Shown piece after piece: positions 1 to 6,481 of a DNA stretch of 24,046 bases. Positions within the stretch are counted from its first letter, which is position 1. Each line of letters begins with the position of its first letter. Origin of the DNA: DASUSH01 sp036375215 (lineage in GTDB: Bacteria; Actinomycetota; Thermoleophilia; Solirubrobacterales; 70-9); the NCBI GenBank assembly GCA_036375215.1, contig DASUSH010000089.1, positions 1-24,046 of the forward strand, written 5' to 3'. The position numbers and the translations under genes are program-made. The notes under the pieces are model-generated. The model was given only the letters and a program-made list of their open reading frames with translations, made no database searches and had not been told where the DNA came from.

Positions 1-188
1 GTCGCAACCGCCTCGCCGAGCCCGATCGGCGCGGCCTCGCTCGACTCCTCCTGAACCCTCGGCCCGCCGGCGCGCGAGATCGCGCCCGCGACCCCGCCGC
101 CGTGGCGCAGCTCGGTGTTCGCCGCGTTCGCGATCGCGTCGACCTCGAGCTTCGTGATGTCCGCCTGCTGCACCTCGATCTCCGCCAT
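1..188 (-). CDS. Macro-domain protein (ADP-ribose / O-acetyl-ADP-ribose binding), 5' part only
   Basis: I translated this by eye on the minus strand from an ATG at 188; 62 codons are visible before the window edge, so the C-terminus is missing. The start MAEIEVQQADITKLEVDAI is followed by a NAANTELRHGGGVAGAI segment. That is the N-terminal macro-domain pattern: an ITKLEVDAI strand, the NAAN motif that contacts ADP-ribose, and the GGGV-x-GAI loop. Macro domains bind ADP-ribose, and many bacterial members remove acetyl or ADP-ribosyl groups. A good ribosome binding site (GGAGG) lies about 8 nt before the ATG. The gene diverges from the cpaF-like gene. The exact substrate cannot be told from this fragment. 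Confidence 0.85.
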   Translation of the reverse strand, partial: MAEIEVQQADITKLEVDAIANAANTELRHGGGVAGAISRAGGPRVQEESSEAAPIGLGEAVA

Positions 189-237
189 CTGGCGCACCTC
201 CGGGGGCGTCGCTTACCTCGCCGGGCTTATAGATGAT

Positions 238-1383
238 GTGGACGCAGCCGTGACCACTCGCCACGCGGAGGCGCTCGCCGCGAAGCTGCGCGAGCGCCTC
301 GTCGAGCGCCGGCGGGCCGACGCGGCCGCCGGGGCCCGGGCGGGGGAGGGGCTCACCGCCGCGGTCGAGGCGCTCGTCGACGCCGAGGCGGCGCTCCTGC
401 CCGCGGGCCGCCGCGCCCAGGTTCGCGACCTGATCCTGCGCGACACGATCGGCCTCGGCCCGCTCGAGGAGCTGCTCGGCGACGACGGCGTCGAGGAGGT
501 GATGGTGAACGGCGCCGAGGAGGTCTACGTCGAGCGCGCCGGCCGGATCGAGCGCACCGAGGTCTCGTTTCCCTCCGAGCGCGCGCTTCGCGACGCGATC
601 GAGCGCATCCTCGCGCCGCTCGGCCGGCGCGTCGACGAGCTCAGCCCGATGACCGACGCCCGGCTCGCCGACGGCTCGCGCGTGAACGTCGTCGTGCCGC
701 CGCTGGCGGTCGACGGGCCGGCGGTCTCGATCCGCCGCTTCTCGGCGGCGCGGCCGGGGCCGCGCGAGCTCGTCGAGTGCGGGACGCTCACCGAGGCGCT
801 CCACGAGATCCTCGCCTGCGCCGTCGCGGAGCGGCGCTCGGTCCTGGTGTCGGGCGGGACGGGCTCGGGCAAGACCACGCTCCTGAACGCGCTCTCGAGC
901 TTCATCCCGGGCGCCGAGCGGGTGGTGACGATCGAGGACGCCGCCGAGCTTCGCCTCCAGCAGCCGCACGTGGTCCGCCTCGAGAGCCGGCCGGCGAGCG
1001 TCGAGGGCAGGGGCGAGGTGACGGTCCGCGACCTGCTCCGCAACGCGCTGCGCATGCGGCCCGACCGGATCGTGATCGGGGAGGTGCGGGGACCGGAGGC
1101 GCTCGACCTGCTGACCGCGCTCAACACCGGCCACGACGGCGCGCTCTCGACGGTGCACGCGAACAGCCCCGAGGACGCCCTGCGCCGGCTCGAGACGCTG
1201 GCGCTGATGGCGGGCGTCGGCCTGCCGCACGCGGCGATCCGCGAGCAGCTCGGCCGCGGCCTCGACCTCGTCGTCCACATGGCACGAGGCCCGGGCGGGT
1301 CCCGGGTCGTCGCCGAGGTCGGCGAGGTCGTCCGCGCCGCGGGCGGAGCCGGCGTGCGCGAGCTCTGGCGCCGGGCGAGGTGA
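238..1383 (+). CDS. cpaF: CpaF/TadA-type secretion ATPase
   Basis: This is a GSPII_E/VirB11-like hexameric ATPase, which in Tad systems powers assembly of Flp-type pili or related pseudopili at the inner face of the membrane. From a GTG at 238 it has about 381 residues. An N-terminal helical region is followed by a LGPLEELLGDDGVEEVMVNG segment typical of CpaF. Walker A GGTGSGKTT is near residues 206-214, the Walker B region RIVIGEVRG near 277-285, and the His-box STVHANSPEDALRRLE lies after it. The open frame reaches back to 115, but that part overlaps the divergent macro-domain gene and does not resemble the family, so I start at 238; GTG 250 is equally possible. Neither start has a clear ribosome binding site; a TATAGAT hexamer-like element at 228-234 could be a -10. 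The stop overlaps the next gene by 4 nt. Confidence 0.9.
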   Translation: MDAAVTTRHAEALAAKLRERLVERRRADAAAGARAGEGLTAAVEALVDAEAALLPAGRRAQVRDLILRDTIGLGPLEELLGDDGVEEVMVNGAEEVYVERAGRIERTEVSFPSERALRDAIERILAPLGRRVDELSPMTDARLADGSRVNVVVPPLAVDGPAVSIRRFSAARPGPRELVECGTLTEALHEILACAVAERRSVLVSGGTGSGKTTLLNALSSFIPGAERVVTIEDAAELRLQQPHVVRLESRPASVEGRGEVTVRDLLRNALRMRPDRIVIGEVRGPEALDLLTALNTGHDGALSTVHANSPEDALRRLETLALMAGVGLPHAAIREQLGRGLDLVVHMARGPGGSRVVAEVGEVVRAAGGAGVRELWRRAR

Positions 1384-2231
1384 GCGGCGCCTTCCCGATC
1401 CTGCTACTCGCGCTCGCCGGCGGCATGGCCGCGGTCGCGGCGCGCGAGGCCGTGCTCGCCTCGCCCGCGATCGCCGGTTGGGTCGCGCAGGCGGTCGAGC
1501 CGCTGCGCCGCGCCGGGCGCGAGGGCTACGAGCCGACTGTGCTCGAGCGCCGGCGGCTCGCGGTCCTCGGCGCCGCGGCGCTCCTCGGCGGGGCCGTGTA
1601 CGTGGCCGGGCCGGGCACGGCGCCCGTCGTCGTCGCGGCGGCCGGCCCGGCCCTTGCCGCCGCCGCGGTCACGCGCCGGCGCCGCCGCTACCGCCGCGCG
1701 GTCGAGCGCGGCGTGCCGGAGATCGCCACCGCGCTCGCCGATGCGCTCGCGGGCGGCCGCTCGGTGCGGGGGGCGCTTGCCGCCGCCTCGGCCTCGCTGG
1801 CCGGGCCGCCGGCGGTGGAGCTCGCCCGCGTGCGCGCCGACCTCGAGCTCGGCGAGTCGACCGCCGATTCGCTCGCCGCGTTCGCCCGGCGCCTGCGCTC
1901 GCCCCGGGTCGACTCGTTCGTGGCGGCGCTGGTCTCACAGCAGCTCGGCGGGGGCGACCTCGCCTCGCTCCTGCGCCGCCACGCCGCCGCGAGCGCCGAG
2001 CGCGACCGGGTCGCCGCCGACGCGCGCGCCGCGACCGCGCAGGCGCGCTTCACCGGGATGCTCGTCGTCGCGATGCCCGCCGGCGCCGCGCTCTTCGCCG
2101 AACTGCTCGAACCGGGCTTCATCGGCCGCCTCGTCGGCGACGCCGCGGCGCTCATCCTGCTGATCGTGGCCGCAGTGCTCCAGCTCGCGGGCTTCGCGGC
2201 GATCCGGCGGCTCTCGCGGATCGAGGAGTGA
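1380..2231 (+). CDS. tadB: TadB-like type II secretion F-domain membrane protein
   Basis: This is an inner-membrane platform protein of the Tad/GspF family, 283 residues from a GTG at 1380 that overlaps the cpaF TGA in a GTGA junction. Hydrophobic segments lie near residues 5-23 and 60-98. A soluble T2SSF domain follows, starting around AVERGVPEIATALADALAGG and including LVSQQLGGGDLASLLRRHA. Two further membrane segments lie near residues 227-245 and 255-275. The order ATPase, then F-domain protein, then F-domain protein, is the conserved cpaF-tadB-tadC arrangement. The coupling suggests stoichiometric translation with the ATPase. An internal ATG at 1425 is a less likely start because it would remove the first membrane helix. 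Confidence 0.85.
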   Translation: MSGAFPILLLALAGGMAAVAAREAVLASPAIAGWVAQAVEPLRRAGREGYEPTVLERRRLAVLGAAALLGGAVYVAGPGTAPVVVAAAGPALAAAAVTRRRRRYRRAVERGVPEIATALADALAGGRSVRGALAAASASLAGPPAVELARVRADLELGESTADSLAAFARRLRSPRVDSFVAALVSQQLGGGDLASLLRRHAAASAERDRVAADARAATAQARFTGMLVVAMPAGAALFAELLEPGFIGRLVGDAAALILLIVAAVLQLAGFAAIRRLSRIEE

Positions 2232-2240
2232 GCGGTCCCC

Positions 2241-3080
2241 GTGGGCGCCGCCCCGGTCGCAGCGCTGGCCGCGATGCTCGCCTTCGCCGCCGCCTGGGAG
2301 CTGGCCGGCAGCCGCGGCGAGGAGATCGGCCGGGCGGCGGGACGCACGATCGCGGCCCTCAGCGGCGGCCGCGCCCGCTCCTTCGCCGAGGCGGCGCTGC
2401 GGCTCGGGATCCCCCAGCGCCTGCAGCGAGCCGGGCTCGCCGAGCGGGTCTCGGTGCCGGCGGTCCTGGTCGCGAAGCTCGCCGGCACCGGGCTCGGTGC
2501 GCTCGCAGCGAGCTCGCTGGCGCCGGTCGCGCCCGGCAGGCTCGCGCTCCCGGTCGCCCTCGCCCTTCCCGCCGCGGGCTTCTTCGCCCCCGACGCGCTG
2601 CTCGAGCGCGAGGCCCGGCGGCGGGGGAGGAGGCTCGTGAACTCCCTGCCCGACGCGCTCGACCTGCTCGCCGTCGGCGCCGCCGCCGGGCGCAGCCCCG
2701 GAACGGTGATCGGCGAGATCGCGTCCGGCACCACCGGCCCGCTCGCCGCCGAGCTCGCCGTCGCCGTCGCCCGGATCGAGTGCGGCTCCTCCCAGGCCGA
2801 GGCGCTCGAGGCCCTGCGCGAGCGCGTGCCGGTCGCCGAGGTCGGCGCCCTCGCCGCGGCCCTCGAGCGTTCGCGCCGCTACGGCTCCCCGCTCGCCGAC
2901 CAGCTCCGCGAGCAGGCGACCTCGCTGCGCCGCGACCAGCGCCGCCGGATCGAGGAGCGCGCCGCCAAGGCCGCGCCGAAGATCCAGCTCGTCGTCGCCC
3001 TCGTGCTCGTCCCCTCGGTGCTCTTGATAATCGTCGCCGCGCTCGTCGCCAACTCCGACCGGCTGCTGCAGGGGTTCTGA
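2241..3080 (+). CDS. tadC: TadC-like type II secretion F-domain membrane protein
   Basis: This is the second F-domain platform protein, 279 residues from a GTG at 2241, 9 nt after the tadB stop. A hydrophobic N-terminus is followed by membrane segments around residues 77-130. The cytoplasmic T2SSF domain begins at RRLVNSLPDALDLLAVGAAAG and contains the ALERSRRYGSPLADQLREQA block typical of TadC. A final helix (IQLVVALVLVPSVLLIIVAALV) sits near residues 247-268. TadB and TadC are thought to pair in the membrane as the rotor of the pilus machine. No Flp prepilin, TadE-type pseudopilin, prepilin peptidase or secretin gene follows; instead a repeat array starts 4 nt after the stop. Confidence 0.85.
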   Translation: MGAAPVAALAAMLAFAAAWELAGSRGEEIGRAAGRTIAALSGGRARSFAEAALRLGIPQRLQRAGLAERVSVPAVLVAKLAGTGLGALAASSLAPVAPGRLALPVALALPAAGFFAPDALLEREARRRGRRLVNSLPDALDLLAVGAAAGRSPGTVIGEIASGTTGPLAAELAVAVARIECGSSQAEALEALRERVPVAEVGALAAALERSRRYGSPLADQLREQATSLRRDQRRRIEERAAKAAPKIQLVVALVLVPSVLLIIVAALVANSDRLLQGF

Positions 3081-3083
3081 GGC

Positions 3084-3211
3084 GACCGTCCCTTTGGGAT
3101 CCGACCCGACCTGTCCCTCTGGGGTCAGACCCCTCCGTCCCTCTGGGGTCAGACCCCTCGGGTGGCAGGTCGACCTGTCCCTTTGGGGTCAGACCCCTCG
3201 GGTGGCAGGTC
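3084..3211. repeat. REP-like nested palindromic repeat array (copy group 1)
   Basis: There are four partial or complete copies in direct orientation. The complete 40-nt unit at 3172-3211 begins GACCTG, holds the 13-nt palindrome GGGGTCAGACCCC in the middle and ends CAGGTC, so the outer arms and the core are both inverted repeats. The whole unit can fold as one imperfect hairpin, with an extra CCC/GGG pairing between arms and core. Earlier copies at 3084-3107 (degenerate), 3108-3135 (3'-truncated) and 3137-3171 (5'-truncated) differ by a few bases, for example CTCT for CTTT. The array fills the gap between tadC and the peroxiredoxin. The same unit recurs at 8861-8889 (inverted) and 12901-12980. 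Confidence 0.9.
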
Positions 3212-3231
3212 ACACTGGTGGGGTGGACCCC

Positions 3232-3786
3232 ATGACCCTGCCCGACGACTTGCCCGTGCCCGTCGACGACGGCGCTGCCGACCACCTGCCCGGCGCGGCG
3301 ATGCCCGCGCTCGAGCTCGCCGCCACCGGCGGCTCGGCCGTGGACCTGGCCGCGCTCCCCGATCGCACCGTGCTCTACGCCTACCCGCGCACCGGCGTGC
3401 CCGGGGAGGACTCGCTCGTCCCCGACTGGGACGAGATCCCGGGAGCCCGCGGCTGCACGCCGGAGGCCTGCGGATTCCGCGACCACCACGCCGAGCTGCT
3501 CGCCGCCGGGGCCGGCGGCGTCTACGGGCTCTCCACACAGGGCACCGCCTACCAGCGCGAGGCCGCCGAGCGGCTGGGGCTGCCGTTCCCGATCCTCTCC
3601 GACGCCGACCTCGAGCTGACCCGCGCGCTGCGCCTGCCGAGCTTCGAAGCCGGCGGCGAGACGCTCGTCAAGCGGCTGACGCTGCTCGTCACCGGCGGCC
3701 GGATCGAGCGCGTCTGGTATCCGGTCTTCCCGCCCGACCGCCACGCCGGCGAGGTGCTCGCCTGGCTGCGGGCGAATCCGGCCTAG
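3232..3786 (+). CDS. Peroxiredoxin, BCP-like two-cysteine type
   Basis: This is a thiol peroxidase of the AhpC/TSA-BCP superfamily, 184 residues from ATG 3232, predicted to be cytoplasmic. The strand TVLYAYPRTGVPGED precedes the active-site segment GARGCTPEACGFRDHH. By analogy with E. coli BCP, Cys75 would be the peroxidatic cysteine and Cys80 the resolving one five residues later. Later blocks (GLSTQGTAYQREAAERLGL, PFPILSDADLELTRALRLP, VWYPVFPPDRHAGEVLAWL) fit the thioredoxin-like fold. The frame is open upstream through the repeat array, but those residues are translated repeat and not family sequence. An in-frame GTG at 3223 is an alternative start. The stop TAG shares CTAG (3783-3786) with the convergent gene's stop. 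Confidence 0.85.
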   Translation: MTLPDDLPVPVDDGAADHLPGAAMPALELAATGGSAVDLAALPDRTVLYAYPRTGVPGEDSLVPDWDEIPGARGCTPEACGFRDHHAELLAAGAGGVYGLSTQGTAYQREAAERLGLPFPILSDADLELTRALRLPSFEAGGETLVKRLTLLVTGGRIERVWYPVFPPDRHAGEVLAWLRANPA

Positions 3787-4727
3787 GCTGGGGGCGCGGC
3801 GCCGGGCGTCGGCCCGCCGACCGGCTGCTCGACGCTCTCCTCGCGCAGCCGCTTCGCCACCGTCGCGGTCGCCTCGCAGAACGCGTCGAGCTCGGCGGCG
3901 CTGTCGAGGTGGCCCTTCACGTTGGCGACGAGGCCGCCCGCGACGAGCTCGAAGGCGAAGTCCTTCGGCGCCTGCTCGCCGAGCCAGACGATGAAGCTCG
4001 GGGAGAAGAGCTGGCGCAGCCAGTTCGGGTCGGCGTCCGCGTCGGCGAAGGTCTCGAAGCGCTTGTCCATGACCTCACTCTCTACCTCGACGCGCTGCTT
4101 GCGCCGGAAAGCGTCCTCGAAGCCGTCGAGGAAGCGGAACCCGAACCGGCGCTGGCAGTAGAGCTCGCCCGCCTTCACCGCCGACTCCGGGACCGAGCAG
4201 ATCCCCACGGTGAAGTGGTAGTAGGTCGTCTCCTGGTTCCCTTCGCTGTCGGTCGAGCGGACCTCGTAGGTGTAGTGGGCGAGGGTCCCGGGCTCGACCC
4301 CGGCCAGGTGCCCGGTCATGCGCTCGCTGGCGTAGCGGCGGTCGCCGCGCTGCAGTAGCGGAGTCATCGGCGCGAGGTCCCCCTTGCCCTGGCGGACGAG
4401 GCCGCGGGCACCCGCGTAGGCGTTCAGGAAGTCCTCCTTCGCCCGCCCGCTCGCGAGCACCCAGACGATGATCAGCGCGAGCACGAGCACGCCGCCAGCG
4501 GCGGCTCCGCCGATCGGGGCGCCGGCGGCGAGCGTGCCGATCACGAAGCCGGCGATCACCCCGGAGATCGTCAGGCTGATCGTGACCGGGTGGCGGAGGA
4601 GCGCGCGCAGGTGCGCCCCGCGGGTGTCGTCGTCGTCGAGCGGGACCGGGGCCGCGGCGGCATGGACCGGCTCGAACGGGTGCTCGGGCTCCGCTCCGGG
4701 GGGCGGCTGGGAGGGGGGCATGCTCAC
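3783..4727 (-). CDS. Two-helix membrane protein with DUF3137-like C-terminal part
   Basis: I recognise only the general type. Translation from GTG 4727 (VSMPPSQPP) or ATG 4721 gives 314 or 312 residues. A Pro-rich, acidic N-terminus (about 45 residues) is followed by two hydrophobic helices near residues 47-66 and 72-90. A soluble domain contains TYEVRSTDSEGNQETTYYHFT and then RVEVESEVMDKRFETFADAD, LFSPSFIVWLG and a late AELDAFCEA block. The 'E-x-x-x-MDKRF-x-x-F, then FSPSFI' order resembles DUF3137 proteins, whose function is unknown to me. A TAGGGT hexamer exactly 7 nt before GTG 4727 suggests a leaderless transcript, so I prefer that start. The gene diverges from mraZ and is convergent with the peroxiredoxin. 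Confidence 0.7.
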   Translation of the reverse strand: MSMPPSQPPPGAEPEHPFEPVHAAAAPVPLDDDDTRGAHLRALLRHPVTISLTISGVIAGFVIGTLAAGAPIGGAAAGGVLVLALIIVWVLASGRAKEDFLNAYAGARGLVRQGKGDLAPMTPLLQRGDRRYASERMTGHLAGVEPGTLAHYTYEVRSTDSEGNQETTYYHFTVGICSVPESAVKAGELYCQRRFGFRFLDGFEDAFRRKQRVEVESEVMDKRFETFADADADPNWLRQLFSPSFIVWLGEQAPKDFAFELVAGGLVANVKGHLDSAAELDAFCEATATVAKRLREESVEQPVGGPTPGAAPPA

Positions 4728-4734
4728 CGCGCGG

Positions 4735-4764
4735 ACCCTACCTGCAAGGGGGGTTGCAGCAACC
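4735..4764 (-). promoter_or_regulatory. Candidate promoter and palindromic operator of the DUF3137-like gene
   Basis: Read on the minus strand, TAGGGT (4740-4735) fits the TANNNT -10 pattern and lies 7 nt before GTG 4727. A TTGCTG at 4762-4757 is a weak -35 with a 16-nt spacer. Two overlapping palindromes occupy the spacer and -35: CTGCAA/TTGCAG arms around GGGGGG (4742-4759), and GGTTGCAGCAACC (4752-4764). That is where a repressor operator would normally sit. The binding protein is unknown. Confidence 0.45.
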
Positions 4765-4895
4765 GGCCCGGCGCGACGCCTCCCACGCCGTCCCACCGAG
4801 GGGCGAAACCGGCTCTGGCAAGCCGAATTCGCCTTCTCCTGCAGCCGGGTAGCAATTCCGTCCGACGGACCGAGTCCAATCTCCGACCACAGTTG

Positions 4896-4930
4896 TGTTG
4901 CGTAGTGGGGCAACGTGGGCTACTGTGTCG
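4896..4930 (+). promoter_or_regulatory. MraZ-box array overlapping the mraZ promoter
   Basis: Pentamers TGTTG (4896), TGGGG (4906), TGGGC (4916) and TGTCG (4926) start exactly 10 bp apart. The two central ones match the TGGGN boxes with 5-nt spacers known as the MraZ operator in E. coli. The outer two are degenerate copies. Overlapping them is a sigma-70-type promoter: TTGCGT (4898-4903), a 17-nt spacer, and TACTGT (4921-4926), giving a start near 4933. A repressor bound here would cover the -35 to -10 interval, fitting MraZ autoregulation of the dcw cluster. Confidence 0.65.
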
Positions 4931-4944
4931 CTCGCATTGACCCA

Positions 4945-4996
4945 GGGCCGGGGAGGTGAGGCTCCTCCCACCTCGCCTCCCCGGCCCAAATTTTCT
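4945..4996 (+). terminator. Terminator-like hairpin in the mraZ leader (attenuator candidate)
   Basis: Left arm 4945-4961 and right arm 4971-4987 pair over 17 consecutive positions, all Watson-Crick except one U-G wobble (4957/4975), around a 9-nt loop. The stem is almost all GC and is followed directly by AAATTTTCT (4988-4996). It lies downstream of the predicted mraZ promoter and upstream of its ribosome binding site, so it is in the transcribed leader. Its form is that of an intrinsic terminator with a short U-tract. Whether it terminates, pauses or is bypassed is not shown by sequence. Confidence 0.6.
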
Positions 4997-5036
4997 CGGC
5001 GACCAGGCAACACGACCCAGGAAAGGCTCTCCTCAC

Positions 5037-5501
5037 TTGGCGTTCCGCGGCCAGTACGAGCACAGCCTCGACGCCAAGGACCGGATCACGGTCCCGGCCC
5101 GCTTCAGAGCCGCGTTCGCCGAAGGAGTCGTTCTCGCCCAGGGCCTCGAGCCCTGCGTGGAGGTCTACTCCGAGAGCGCCTACTCCTCGGTCGAGGAGCG
5201 CTTCCTCGCCGACCTCAACCCCTTCGACCGCGAGGGGCGCCGCACCCAGCGCCGCTTCCACGCCCGCTCCGAGGACGAGAAGCTCGACTCGGCCGGGCGC
5301 GTGCGGCTGCCGAAGCGCCTGATCGACCACGCCGGCCTCGACGGCCCGTGCGTGATCGCGGGCGTGATGAACCGGCTCGAGATCTGGAATCCGGAGCGCT
5401 GGGTGGCCGAGAACGAGGCGATCGACGCCGACGAGGAGGAACGCGCCAGCCGGGCCGGGCGCGGAGGAGGCGCCCCGGACGCACCGAATCCCGCCGGATA
5501 A
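5037..5501 (+). CDS. mraZ: MraZ, transcriptional regulator of the dcw cluster
   Basis: MraZ is a DNA-binding ring-forming protein with two SpoVT/AbrB-like half domains; it represses its own promoter in E. coli. The protein is 154 residues. The first DNA-binding signature is SLDAKDRITVPARFR (residues 10-24) and the second LDSAGRVRLPKRL (83-95), followed by an acidic, then Gly/Arg-rich tail. I start at TTG 5037 because it gives the family N-terminus (M)AFRGQYEHSLD and has AGGAAAGG at 5019-5026, 10 nt upstream. The longer frame from 4956 would run through the leader hairpin and is not family-like. Candidate MraZ boxes precede the gene. It is followed after 14 nt by rsmH. Confidence 0.92.
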   Translation: MAFRGQYEHSLDAKDRITVPARFRAAFAEGVVLAQGLEPCVEVYSESAYSSVEERFLADLNPFDREGRRTQRRFHARSEDEKLDSAGRVRLPKRLIDHAGLDGPCVIAGVMNRLEIWNPERWVAENEAIDADEEERASRAGRGGGAPDAPNPAG

Positions 5502-5515
5502 CGGGATGTAAACCC

Positions 5516-6481
5516 ATGCTTACCCTCACCTACATGCCCGCCGATCACGTCCCCGTCCTCGCCGCCGAGCTGATCGACCTCCTCGACCCGAGCCCGGGGC
5601 AGACGATCGTCGACTGCACCTTCGGCGCCGGCGGGCACGCCCGCCTCGTCGCGGACCGGATCGGCGCGACGGGCGAGCTCGTCTGCGTCGACCGCGATCC
5701 AGCCGCCGCGTCGCGCTACGGCGACTTCGCGGACGAGGCTCCCTGCGAGACCAGCTTTCACCGCGGCGACTACGCCGACGTGCTCGCCGAGCTCGCGGGC
5801 GAGGGCCTCGAGCCTGACGCGGTCTACCTCGACCTGGGCCTCTCCTCGATGCAGATCGACGCCTGGGAGCGCGGCTTCTCGTACTCCTACGACGCTCCGC
5901 TCGACATGCGCATGGATCCCGAGGGCCCGCTGACGGCCGCCGACCTCGTGAACGAGTGGCCCGAGCGCCGCCTGACCGAGACCCTTCGCAGCCTCGGCGA
6001 GGAGCGCCACGCCCGCCGCATCGCCGCCGAGATCGTCCGCCGCCGGCCCTTCGAGACGACCGGCGAGCTCGTCGACGCGATCCGCGACGCCGTCCCGCCG
6101 GCGGCCCGCTTCGGCCGCGGCCACCCGGCGAAGCGCACCTTCCAGGCGCTGCGGATCGCGGTCAACGAGGAGCTCGACTCGCTCGATCGCGCTTTGCCGC
6201 TCGCCTGGGAGATGCTCCCGGTCGGCGGCCGCCTGGCGGCGATCTCCTTCCACTCGCTCGAGGACCGGCGGGTGAAGCGCTTCATCTCGAACCTCGCTCG
6301 CGGCTGCACCTGCCCGCCGGAGCTGCCGGTGTGCGTCTGCGGCCACGAGCCCGAGGCCGAGCCGCTCTCCCGGCGCGCGATCGCGCCGAGCCCGGGCGAG
6401 CTCGAGGCAAACCCACGTTCCGCATCCGCGCATCTGCGCGGGGCGAGAAAGCTGATCCACACGGAAGAGGAGGCGGGATAG
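5516..6481 (+). CDS. rsmH: 16S rRNA (cytosine1402-N4)-methyltransferase RsmH
   Basis: RsmH (MraW) uses S-adenosylmethionine to methylate N4 of C1402 in the decoding centre of 16S rRNA. The protein has 321 residues from ATG 5516, or 315 from ATG 5534, which gives the shorter family-like start MPADHVPVLAAELIDLL. The SAM-binding loop DCTFGAGGHA is followed by CVDRDPAA, then YLDLGLSSMQID, then the FSYSYDAPLDMRMD block and the GHPAKRTFQALRIAVNEEL segment, all diagnostic of the family. A late RGCTCPPELPVCVCG stretch holds four cysteines, as in many RsmH proteins. Neither start has a strong ribosome binding site. The stop abuts the next ATG directly. Confidence 0.93.
   Translation: MLTLTYMPADHVPVLAAELIDLLDPSPGQTIVDCTFGAGGHARLVADRIGATGELVCVDRDPAAASRYGDFADEAPCETSFHRGDYADVLAELAGEGLEPDAVYLDLGLSSMQIDAWERGFSYSYDAPLDMRMDPEGPLTAADLVNEWPERRLTETLRSLGEERHARRIAAEIVRRRPFETTGELVDAIRDAVPPAARFGRGHPAKRTFQALRIAVNEELDSLDRALPLAWEMLPVGGRLAAISFHSLEDRRVKRFISNLARGCTCPPELPVCVCGHEPEAEPLSRRAIAPSPGELEANPRSASAHLRGARKLIHTEEEAG

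Larger units (their letters stand above)
4728..5036. other. Intergenic control region between the DUF3137-like gene and mraZ
   Basis: This 309-nt gap contains the minus-strand promoter/operator candidate (4735-4764), about 130 nt in which I see no convincing gene (4765-4895), the MraZ-box array and promoter (4896-4930), the terminator-like hairpin (4945-4996) and the mraZ ribosome binding site (AGGAAAGG, 5019-5026). Open frames cross the gap on both strands, but none shows family-like sequence. Confidence 0.7.

Noticed and set aside
115..237. N-terminal extension of the CpaF-like protein
   Set aside because: The segment is antisense to the macro-domain gene's start and ribosome binding site and lacks CpaF-like sequence.
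3084..3211. CRISPR array
   Set aside because: The repeats abut or are truncated, there are no unique spacers of even length, no cas genes are present, and the same unit occurs singly elsewhere.
4790..4890. Possible c-di-AMP (ydaO-type) riboswitch: GGGGCGAAACC, GGGTAGCAA and TTCCGTCCGA resemble parts of actinobacterial examples.
   Set aside because: The strongly conserved GGGGGA and AGCTAACC cores are missing, the order of pairings does not fit, and the mapped-looking promoter lies downstream of it. A covariance search with the Rfam ydaO model would settle it.
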